DNA from: Acanthochlamys bracteata
Lineage: Eukaryota > Streptophyta > Magnoliopsida > Pandanales > Velloziaceae
DNA: 64,000 nucleotides
Assembly: GCA_019914995.1 (NCBI GenBank)
Contig: CM034132.1
Location: forward strand, 2,172,501 to 2,236,500
Reading direction: 5' to 3'
Made by a program: the position numbers and the translations under genes. The notes beneath the pieces are model-generated. The model was not told the DNA's origin and did no database searches. It was given only the letters and a program-made list of their open reading frames with translations. Positions 32,640 to 42,725 of the stretch are shown here, one piece after another. Each line of letters opens with the position of its first letter. The first letter of the stretch is position 1.

Positions 32640-35600
32640 TTCTGCTGTTGTTCTTCTTCTACCACCAACACTGCTCCACTCCATTTCCCAAAACACGCAA
32701 CCAACTATTACATTAGAAAAGCTTTATAATAAATCAACAAAGAAAAAGTGAAAACAGGTATAGTACGTAACTGTATAACGTATTTTGTTCAGTTAAACCC
32801 TTGGAATTTCAGAAACACGTGAAGCTCCATTTCATCATAAGCAGCAATATGGACGCCAGCCTGCCAGCGACTGAAGTATTCCAAAAATACCCCTAGATCT
32901 ATTTAATTAAATAATCGTTTTCTTTTGGACTGAATCACGTGGTTGGACGGCCTGGCTTTGCCTGTCCTAATCCTTCCCGTATACCCGCCGTAAATAATTA
33001 TAAATTTTCTGAAATATTTTTGTCCTGTTCTTTATTGCATTCAAAATTCTGTGGTGAGAATTTACGTTTTCTCGTACATTTAACTACAGTTCGAAAATTT
33101 TTCTGAACAGTTGATTAGAGGAAACAACGTTTTGCGGTAAAAGTGCTAAAAATAGCAGCTTTTTTCTATACTGTGTATGAAAGTGAGAAACGGAAATAAA
33201 AAAGGGCAAGTCAATTCTGTGCAATAAGATCAGTCAAGCACAAAGACCGAGTTAAAATAATAAAGAGCACAGGATTTGATTGATTTGGATCAGACCGCCC
33301 AAAGCCCAGGTTCCCCAACCCCTCCACAGTATTTTAAATTTCTAAAAATTTTCCGGTTTTTACGGTAGATGGGCTTGAGAGAAATAGTGTAGGGCCCATG
33401 TTAAAGACAGGGCTAATAGGACGTACGTAAAATTAAATATTAAGTAGCATTGCTGGCTCTGGCTTTGGGCTGGCTCTTGCAAGTAAAGAAGAGGCATAAG
33501 AGAAAAAAGAAGTAAAGAAGCTCCTAGGCCTGCTACTAAATAATACTATAGCTCAGTTCTGTTGATGCTAATCATAATGTTAGTAGTCTTCAGTCAGTAG
33601 TAGGCTGGTAGGATTTGTTCGTGTGGTCGAAGTTAATTGAGACTTGATTTATTACAATATTATTATTAAAATAAATTATATTTTATATTTAAATAAATAT
33701 AAGTAAATAAATAATATTTAAAGATAAATTCAAAGTAATTTTTTCTGAAAAATGAATTGTTTAATAAGAATAACACGTTCAAAGAGTGTGAGGAACTGGT
33801 TACTGTTTAAGGTTGGAACTTTATCTGAAGTTCGTAATTAGTTTGAATTTTTGAGGTAATTTAGGGTTGGAATAAAATTACACTATATGGTTTGCCGATT
33901 TAGAGATGGTTTGAAATAGTCTAAAATAATATATTTAAGAAATAAGTTTTAGTGAAAGTAAGTTTTTTAGTTAAATATAAAATATATGTATTAACAAAAT
34001 GAATTAATATATTCTTTTCTTAAAAACAGAATGGAGTCGGTTAGAACAACTTTGACCGAAGAAAGACTAATTTTCTTTCAAATATAGATTGTCCAGTTGT
34101 TTACCTTGGTGGCATATTTAGTAGCTTGGTCCCAACTGTATCGCGAAATATATTTAAAATTTTTCTGAGTTTAAATCTTGTGTGGGCTTCAATATCACTG
34201 CCCAATAATAAGATCCGTTAGGTCAAGCGAGATCGTGAAGACTTTTGATTTAACCTGGTCATTCAGACAATAGAACAAATCAATGGATCAAAATCAAATT
34301 GAGCCAGTGTATATTAGGCTTCACCGAAACTCTAACGGCCCAATAATTCAGTTTTTTTAGAACACATCGAAGTCGCACCCCCACAGTTTTTGGAAGTTTG
34401 TTACACAATAACACGAGTCAAATAATAACTTTTTAGAACGTATTTTAAATATCTATAATTTAATATTTTTAGCTAAATTTTAAATTTTTAACAGTTATAT
34501 ATTTTAATTATATAACAAATTTAGTTAAGAATATTTAAAATACGCGTTTAAATAGGCATTGTAGACTTACTAAGAAGGCAACAATACTGGAGCGCTAATC
34601 TGAAAGTCTCTTTAGAACTCGAAACACAATTGTTTTCCGAAGGGAATTCATACATCGTGCTGGCATACTGCAAGACAAAATAACTCGATATGCTTACATA
34701 TGATTGATGTCTACTACTACTGATGGATTTCCCGTTTATTTCTTTGTTTTGTCCATTTCAACACTTACGCGGCGTTTAACAGTACTTATAAAATAATATT
34801 TTTTAAAATAAAATTTGTTTATTATATTTAAAAGGTTATTTTTATTATTTAAGAATTAATAATAAAAATAAAATTTTGTAATATTTAAATCTTTAGTATT
34901 TTTTAAATTTTAAATAAATTTTATATAATATTATCAAAAAATTATCAAAAATATAAAATAAAATAGAAATTTTAGATGCTGCAAAGCGTAATGCCAAACA
35001 CCCTCTTATAACTACTACAAATCGTAAAGCAGCAAATGCATGCAATTGAGAGTAAGTTCAACAGCTAGCTATATTACTTAGTCGCAAATAAGCTATCTGC
35101 AGAATGTTTAGCATAACAGTGACCATGTACATGTTAGCGATCCATCTAGACAGAACATGTTTAGACTGTTTCAAATTCACAGAAATTTTACTTTTTACCA
35201 TCAAAATTCAAAACTACAATTTTGGATTTTTATTTTTTTTTTAAGTCTTACTCTGTTATTTTCACGCATATTGATACAAAACTTTCTACTCTTCACTTAT
35301 AACTTACTTTTAAAAATAATTAAAATATAAAATCTGAATTCTATTTTAATTTATTTTAAAAATTAATTGAATATAAAAATGAACTTTATTTTTAATTTAT
35401 TTTTTAAAAAAATTTATTTTTTAAGTTCTTAATAATCGTCAATAATAATGACGATCATTTTGTTATTCTCGCGACCTATTTTTCTCGATCGTGAATGAAT
35501 TGTTTTTTTAGTGTAATTCAAGTCTTCAAAACTCTCTAAACAAAATGATTTTATATTCTGGTCGGCAATTAAAACCATGCATGAAGCTCTATGCTGGCAG

Positions 35601-35980
35601 CCATGGAGTTTACTAGTTTTTTCTTGTCCTCCATTTAACCCGGCCTATGAACTGAACTACTTCATCTAAAGTATGCCAACCTCTTCGCACTACAGCAGCG
35701 ATGTTTGAATGCCTACGCTTTTGCAATGCAAGAATACCAACTACGGAGACGTTTGATAGTATTTTGAAAGTTAAATAAAAATATTTAAAAAAAATTAAAA
35801 AACCAAGTTTTATTTTTTTAACTTTAAAAAATAATAACAAAATTTTAGAACATATAATTATTCTATATTTTCTAAAATTTTTTAAATACATAATACCAAT
35901 CCATATGATCATGCATGGCATTCATTCAATTCACAAATAGTAACAGAGCTACTGCATTCAATTGCAGTTGTTATTAAATC
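32640..35980. other. Long AT-rich intergenic stretch
   Basis: No gene found in 3.3 kb. It includes the GSK3 promoter (to about 33.3 kb), repeat-like DNA and a MITE-like unit at 34772-35001. A second possible unit is at about 35745-35900. The minus ORF at 35613-35921 is mostly that AT-rich unit and looks spurious. Confidence 0.4.
34772..35001. repeat. MITE-like AT-rich element
   Basis: Starts GCGTTTAACAGTACTTATAA and ends GCGTAATGCCAAACACC, so inverted ends share a GTTTGGCA-like core. The AT-rich middle resembles the copies at 27.0, 44.8 and 51.7 kb. Confidence 0.5.
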
Positions 35981-35984
35981 AAAC

Positions 35985-37628
35985 CATGGCAAGAATCAAC
36001 CTTAGTGGTTTTCTGATGAACCTTCATGTTCTTACCACGATTGTCTTTCTTCTATTCAAGAACTTGCCAACCGCTGTAAGGCATAGTCCGCTTGATCATA
36101 GTTCAGGCTAATTGCCAGACTGTAGGATGGGAGCTTCTATTCGTCGATGCGCGAAAACCTCCTTATATTTCTACGATCATGTACACTCCTTCGTTGGATG
36201 AGTAACCTTTGGTACGCTCGCTGCAGGGATGTAATGGCTCTGTGCTTCTGGATGACACATCGACGTTCACGGAAGAGAAGAACACACTCCCGCAAGGTAA
36301 CTCAGCAGGCGAGTTCGAAGCGATCGATGACATGAAAACACGTCTAGAATCAACTTGCATGACAACAGTATAAGGCGCAAGGCGCTGGCATCCTTACATG
36401 GCAATAGATGCAGTCACCCTCGTACGCATTGTAATAACCATTTGGAGAAATTATTAAATAGACGAGATTTAGAATCCATTATGTGATTGCAGTTAGGGGG
36501 ACCAAGTTGGTCGTTGGATCTAAGACGGAGGGACGCACGAACAGCAAGCCAAAGCGAAGCAAACACAAACATCCTATCTCTAGTATACAACCTCAATACA
36601 TTAATCTCCTCTTTCACCCCAAAAGGCCTCAACACGCTCGAGACATGGCTGCGATATCTAGAGCGCACACCATTGGCTTCGCTTGATTCACCTCAATCCG
36701 AAGATATATATACGAGTCCAACATCGGTACTAGCAGCTTTGCTGTCTTATGACAGCTGAACTGCCCTATCTTAGGCGGGGACGACAATCTTACGCCGCTT
36801 GATTGTCAAACCCCAAACCTAGCTCTATGGCAACCATTATGTTAGGCCTTCAAACTGGTATATGTCCGAATTAGTAGCGGAGGGATTTAGAGATAGTACT
36901 TAAGTGACAAACGAGCTAGTTAACCTAAAAATAGGCCAGCAATTCGTTTTGAATTGGTCCAAATAGATTCTGATTATGTGGCCTTAATAGCACACGTTCT
37001 TAATAGTTTCATATTGGTTGGATATTAGAATGTGTATCTGCTTATAAGTGAGGATGCTAATCTCTGATAGTTGGCCAATTCTTTTAGTATGAAAATTCGA
37101 CCCTATAATTGGTATAAGAGTTTGATAGAGTAGAGCCACCTAGCGTGTTGTTAGGAGAAAATTGTTGGGCTTCAAAATTAGTTTAGATCCGGATTATTAG
37201 CAGAGGAGCCTAAAAATAATGCCGAAATAAAAAATTGGCTAGTCAATTTAGAGATACAAACACAACTCACATTGGATTGGACCAAATGCGTTCTTATTTT
37301 GTGAGCTTAACATCTCATGTCCCTTAATTGTGTCATATTAGTTGAATACTGGAATGAATATATACTTATAAATAAGAAATACTAATTTATAAAACTTTTT
37401 TAGTGTGGGGATCCGATCTTATAAATTATTTTCATAATCTGATGTAGGAGAAGGATTACTACATTCTAATGAAGAGCTCTTCAATGGGGAGTATTAGGAA
37501 ATGATTAGTCCGGACGTATAGCCTCAATGGGAGCACCGAGATTGTTTGCTAGAGACTTTACGGCAGCTGTGATGAAGATCGACAACATGGCAACAACGGA
37601 GAGATTAGATTGAATTGTAGGAAAGTGA
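35985..37628 (+). pseudogene. Class III peroxidase pseudogene split by an insertion
   Basis: Paralogue of the peroxidase at 40.2 kb. A possible signal peptide (MARINLSGFLMNLH) starts near 35986, and a scrap of exon 1 (LGASIRR) is near 36130. Exon 2 follows an intact CAG acceptor at 36211-36213 and reads GCNGSVLLDDTSTFTEEKNT to about 36366. Exon 3 begins after the acceptor at 36492 with LGGPSWSLDLRRRDARTASQ and degrades after 36650. A CPILGGDDNLTPLD-like block is near 36770. The gene is interrupted at about 36840-37437 and resumes with GLLHSNEELFN near 37450, then AAVMKIDNM and the final codons at about 37610. The distal-histidine motif is lost. Premature stops are present. It is clearly non-functional. 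Confidence 0.9.
36840..37437 (+). mobile_element. Two LTR-like copies inserted in the peroxidase pseudogene
   Basis: Two diverged direct copies of about 260 bases start TGTTAGGCCTTCAAACTGG (36840) and TGTTGGGCTTCAAAATTAG (37163). They share blocks such as GAATTGGTCCAAAT versus GGATTGGACCAAAT and end near CCCTATA and TCTTATA. The first is followed by TTGGTATAAGAGTTTGATAG, which resembles a plant primer binding site (TGGTATCAGAGC). This fits an LTR element whose interior is almost wholly deleted, or a tandem LTR. No target duplication was identified; a few peroxidase codons are missing at the junction. Confidence 0.55.
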
Positions 37629-40092
37629 ACTAAATACCAGGTTTAGATCAAGTCTAGCAAAATTTGCTCCCATGAAAAACAAATGTGGAGGCAAACAAAA
37701 CTTACAAGGTTTAAATGAAATAGGAATGTTTAATGTACGAGGTGATAAGTTTTAAGAAGATAATATTGCCAATATTATATATAATACCATAGATGTTGCT
37801 TTGTTTGAGATTCTATACTATATAATAGTGTAATGGTGAGCTCTGCATACAATGAATTCCATATTACATGACGATTTTACTTGTACACGCGACGAAAAGC
37901 CTCAAAAACCCCTCTCCTTTGAACACAGTAATAGACCTCGCGGCTAAACTTAAGGTGTGTTTCAATTACGTAGGATCCATTTATTTTACAAAATTTTTTG
38001 TTGAAGCTCGTTTTCTGTATTTCAATTTATTTCGAACTCACCAAGCTCATTTTAATCTAATTCTTAGCAAACTTAGTTTCATAAAACTCAAACCATACCA
38101 TTCAAAACACGTCCTTACAATAGCATGCTCATCTTCAACCACGAAGCCGTCGATCGCAAGCAAAATTTTCTTGTGTAGTTTTATTTATACACTCCTCAGA
38201 GCAACTACACCGTCTTAGCTAGGTTAGCCTCATCATTATAAAAGGAGACTAAAACTTGCTTATTTCTTTAGGTTGGTAATTGAGCCCAACTCGTAGCCCT
38301 CAACAAATATTGCAAAGTTCTGTATGTATATCTTAGCATCTCGTATAGAGTGATGATATGGGTGAAACCACAATTATTAACCAAGGGGGAGTTTCGTTAC
38401 CTCAAGGCATGAGAGGAGAGGTAAGAGGAGAAAGCAATGTAGAGTGTGCAGGGGTAAGAGCTAGCATGGTGTGTCTAATAATTTTGAGACCCACTTCAAT
38501 GAAGAAACAAATTTGCTTACAGAAATCTTAATCAAGAACATAAGCTATCAACTGAACAAAATTGCTTAATGGAAAAGAGAGATGGAAGCTAGCATAAAGC
38601 ATGAAAGTAATTTTCAGATTCAACAATACTGGAATTGTAATTGAAGAATTGGTAAGATTTAGAGCAACTTCTATTTTTGTAGCCATTTGCTCAACCTTAA
38701 AGCAAAACAAGAGCATCACACCAAGCATTATAAAATCTGTACCAATGCATACAAAGAACATCAACGTTACAACTGCACATAATTATAAGAACAATTTTTG
38801 TATATTAATCCTATTCTATGGTATAGAAAGCTGGTGCAAGAGTTTGTCCAGCTCAAAAAGGTATCCTTTCTGAGGGCTGCGGTCATGGACCAAGCTGACC
38901 ATAGGAGGATCTATGGTATAGTAAAGATGGCAATATGAATTAGCATGTTAGATTTGGATTTATCCATATAAATAAGTCAAAAATATTTAACTCTAATTCA
39001 ATCAGTATATTTATAAGGATAAAAATTATCAGCCCTATTTCAATCCATTTAATAAGCGGTCAAATTCGAATCGACTTATTTTACTAATAAAAATTATTAA
39101 ATTAAAAATTATAAAAATAAATTTCTACCAAAAATAGGTAAAAGTTATAGGTTACGTCCAGGACAATAAAAATATTAATTTTGATAAAAATTTATAAATT
39201 AACTAAGAAATTAATCAAAATATAATAAATTAAAAAAATAATATATAAATTAAATTAACTTAAATATTATAATTTTAAATATTCTAATTATTATATAATA
39301 TATGCTAAATAAAATAATTATATGGATTAAATAAAATAGTTTTGGGCCAATTGTAACTATTGAATTTATCGGGTTAATTTCGGATTGACTCGTAGCTGAT
39401 CTGAAACGATTTCGATTAAACCCAAAATAGATTGGTTTCAGATTGAATTAACGGATCAGGTCATATCTCGTTATCTCTATGGTATTAAGGTTTCTCATAG
39501 TTCCATTTGCTGATTTTAATTTTGTAAAAGTACGCTAATAGATAGTATAAGATTCAACGTGGAGTCACGAATTTTTTCTTGTATCATATCCATAATATCT
39601 CCATTGATTCTAAAGTCCAAATGTTTCTTTGAGGATTATCCTTTTATGTTTTTAAGGATAACTGTAAATTTCAAAAGTTGCTCGCACGTTTTTGCAGTAT
39701 GTACTAGAACTTTGTATCTACTACTAAGTACTAATTAGTCACCGGCTTAATCGTAAAATATTATGACCTCATTAAACTCTTCCATGCAAATGATTCAATT
39801 AATACTTAGTGATGGAAATTGTCTCTACGCATAAAAAGGTCTACTATAATAATCAATATGATCTCTCAAGTGCAAGCAATTAATAACTGAAACCAATTAG
39901 AGTGGACTTCGACAAATGCTTGGTCTACTATTTAACCATTTAATTAAATTAATCCAATTATTAGCTGCCCTGCAAAAGAAACTTCAGACAACACCCTGAT
40001 AGTCAAATTTTTAACGTGCCTACCTCGTTCTATATAGAGGCAATGTTTTAATTTTTTGACACTTATATTCCTTCTTACACAATCCGTGAAGC
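37629..40092. other. Intergenic DNA before the peroxidase gene
   Basis: No gene recognised. ORFs at 37868-38218 (plus), 38601-38873 (plus) and 38528-38764 (minus) show no family resemblance and have AT-driven composition. The 38930-39480 stretch looks like degraded repeat. Confidence 0.4.
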
Positions 40093-40101
40093 TTATATAT
40101 A
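40093..40101 (+). promoter_or_regulatory. TATA box of the peroxidase gene
   Basis: TTATATATA lies 97 bases before the peroxidase ATG, a normal distance for a plant core promoter with a leader of about 60-70 bases. Transcription start not visible. Confidence 0.55.
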
Positions 40102-40197
40102 CGTGAGTTTCTGCATGAATATATGGCAACAATCATCATCTGAAGCTAATTTATCTTTTTCTTCTTCGAGCTGGTGTTGATCTGTTGCTAGCTAGCA

Positions 40198-41319
40198 ATG
40201 GCTTACGCTGCTGTTTCCTTCTTTGTTCTGATTTTCTTGGTTTCTAGTGTTCATGGGCAACTATCGCCAACGTTCTATTCTAGTACTTGCCCAAAACTTC
40301 AACGCATTGTTCGTCGAGCCATGAGTGAAGCTGTTAATCAGGAACCACGATTGGGTGCTTCCATTCTCAGACTCCATTTCCACGACTGCTTCGTCAATGT
40401 TCGTAAACTACCTTTCTGTTCAGTTGCTCTATTCTTTAGGTTTAAGTGAAATTAATGTTGACAGTTTTGGTGCATTATGGATTTTCAGGGCTGTGATGGG
40501 TCGATATTGCTCGATGACACACCAACATTCACCGCGGAGAAGACTGCATTCCCGAACATTAACTCCGTCAGAGGGTTTAAAGTAATCGACACAATTAAGA
40601 CTCGTGTTGAAACTGCTTGCAAAGCAACTGTCTCTTGTGCTGATATCCTTGCTCTTGCTGCTCGCGACAGTGTTGCCCTGGTACGATTAATTAATCAACC
40701 ACATTGTGGAGATTCATGTTGGAACATTCTAATCGTTGAACGTGTAAATGATATATGCATGCATGCAGCTTGGAGGACCAAGTTGGGAAGTGCCGCTTGG
40801 CGAAGAGACTCGAGAACGGCAAGCCAGAGTGCAGCAAACACAGACCTTCCGCCGCCATTCGCCAACGTTTCCACTCTCATCTCTATGTTCGCAAACAAGG
40901 GACTCAACGCGAGTGATATGACCGCTCTCTCAGGTGCACACACCATCGGACTCGCTCGATGCGTTACTTTCCGCACCCACATCTACAACGAGACCAACAT
41001 CGACCCGCGGTTTGCCAAACTGCGTAAACGGAACTGCCCGTTGTCCAGTGGTGACTCTAAGCTTGCTCCGCTAGATATCCAGAGCCCTAAACGTTTTGGC
41101 AACAACTATTACCAGAATCTTTTGAACCGTAGAGGGTTGCTGCATTCCGACCAGGAGTTGTTTAACAACGGGCCGCAGGATTCTTTGGTTAGGCAGTATG
41201 CGACAAATGGTGCAGCTTTTGCTAGAGATTTCGCGGCGGCGATGGTGAAGATGGGGAACATTAGCCCATTGACCGGAACCAATGGAGAGATTAGATTGAA
41301 CTGCAGGAAGGTGAACTAA
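40198..41319 (+). pseudogene. Class III peroxidase with a one-base frameshift
   Basis: Secreted haem peroxidase of the wall, close to lignin-forming anionic and P7-type enzymes. Exon 1 40198-40398: signal peptide (1-20, ending HG before [12 protein letters not shown]) and distal-His motif RLHFHDCF. Exon 2 40489-40680: [26 protein letters not shown]. Exon 3 40769-41319: proximal-His motif SGAHTIG, and the end [12 protein letters not shown]. In exon 3 the frame from [11 protein letters not shown] does not continue into [10 protein letters not shown]: one base is missing at about 40800-40801. The pseudogene copy at 36.5 kb keeps the frame at this point, which supports a real deletion or a sequence error. 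Spliced mRNA would stop early. By chance the unspliced second intron is open and leads into the downstream frame, giving an artefactual 280-codon ORF (40477-41319). If the missing base is an assembly error, the gene is normal. Confidence 0.85.
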
Positions 41320-41339
41320 AGTTTTTTGGGTTGACATGC

Positions 41340-42550
41340 ATGAAGCTAATTCCAGCTGATCACGTAATATTGTTCTTTTGGTGTTTATGTGTGTTCGATT
41401 GTTTTTTCTTTTTGTTTAAACACGAGCGTAGAGTATCTCTTTACTCATAAATATTTGTTGCTACGTTGAAGTTGTATTTGTAATAATTTGCTACAAGAGA
41501 ATAAACAGTGAAAGTTTCCCTAACTAACTAATTATCATGAATTTGTTGGTACAGACTTTGCTTGAACATTTTTTCACATACAAACATTCTTTATGTTATA
41601 TTTTTTACAAATTTTATAATTTAATGCCAAACAAGTTTGATATTTTATTGCTCGTTCATGGAGAGATTAGATTGAATTGCCGCAGGGGTGAATTAGCTAC
41701 TTCTGGTCAGTTCAGTGCCGCGCGTGTTACAACTTGTTTCTAAGTTTTGGGGACGTTTGAGAGTCCCTAAAATAAACAATTCTTTTTAGATAAATTGAAG
41801 TTTATTTAAAAATAATAATAGAATTTATATTAAAAAAATTTTAAGTAGAATTTATTTGTATAATCTAAATTTTAAAAAATAATTTTAAAATAAAGAAATT
41901 TTTTTTTTTAAAATTTGGTACATAGGACTACGCTGCAAACATCGCCTGTAACAAGGGATTACTAGTTTGAGTTGTATTTCTATTTTGTTCTTGTTAATGG
42001 TTTCCAGCTTAGACATTTTACGTTGAACGGTGCTGTGCGGCGGTAACGTTCCGTTACGACGCTCTTTTGTACGCATCGGAGAGCGTATAATTTTAGAGAC
42101 CAATTGATCCTCCAGCAGTTAGCTAAGTATCACAACATGCAAATGAATCATGCAGTACTGTAAGTCATGAAATAAATTAAAATAAGTTCTAGATAAAGAA
42201 GAAAAGAAGCCTACGGCAATTGTATTTGGCAAAACTTAGAAACAACAACATTACATGTAATTTGCCACTAAGATGTGTTTCAATTGCAAAAAAAAAAACT
42301 TTTTTTCAAAATTTTAGTTCAAATTCACTTTTGATATTTTAGTTTATTTCAAAATTTTAAATTTAGCTCTAATCCACTTTATGATAATTTATATACACTT
42401 TGAAATTTCCAAAAAAATATTTATATAGTTGGTACCAGTTCGTACATACACTTCAATATTTCAAATTCAGAGATTTCCAAATTCAAGAATGCATTTATAT
42501 ACTTGATAATTGTTTGTATGTACTTTGTACCGCACATGTTATACTCTTAG
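41340..42550. other. 3' flank of peroxidase and spacer
   Basis: Probable 3' UTR to about 41510, then AT-rich DNA with long A and T runs (41760-41900, 42270-42480). Nothing coding apart from the short peroxidase scrap at 41656. Confidence 0.4.
41656..41690 (+). pseudogene. Tiny duplicate of the peroxidase 3' coding end
   Basis: The stretch GGAGAGATTAGATTGAATTG at about 41659 repeats the last codons of the peroxidase (GEIRLNC) 340 bases after its stop. It is closer to the 37.6 kb pseudogene version (GAATTG) than to the adjacent gene (GAACTG). No other peroxidase sequence surrounds it. Confidence 0.65.
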
Positions 42551-42551
42551 T

Positions 42552-42725
42552 GTCATCGCCCCTGCCAAAGGCTTTATAGAGGAAGATAAGAAGCATTTGA
42601 TTTGCCGGTTGAAGAAATCGTTGTATGGATTGAGTTGTGTGTGCTTGTAATAGATAGAACTCTACTTGTTCCTAGAGTTGTTGAAGAAATCGTTGTATGG
42701 ATTGAAGCAGGCGCCGAGGTGTAAC
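42552..42725 (+). mobile_element. Copia reverse-transcriptase fragment
   Basis: The plus strand reads AKGFIEEDKKHLICRLKKSL followed by YGL at 42552-42635. This is the conserved copia RT segment around PKGF...LKKSLYGLKQAPR. A 72-base tandem duplication then repeats LKKSLYGLKQAPRC at 42680-42722. It is antisense to the receptor kinase and abuts its truncated end. It is not similar at base level to the 9-13 kb element, so it derives from another copia family. Confidence 0.75.

Noticed and set aside
37868..38218. 116-codon plus-strand ORF
   Set aside because: Composition follows AT-rich DNA, no known motif, no splice-linked continuation.
40477..41319. 280-codon peroxidase ORF as a real protein
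   Set aside because: It reads through an intron with intact splice signals and replaces the conserved GGPSW block; the frame is open only because of the one-base deletion.
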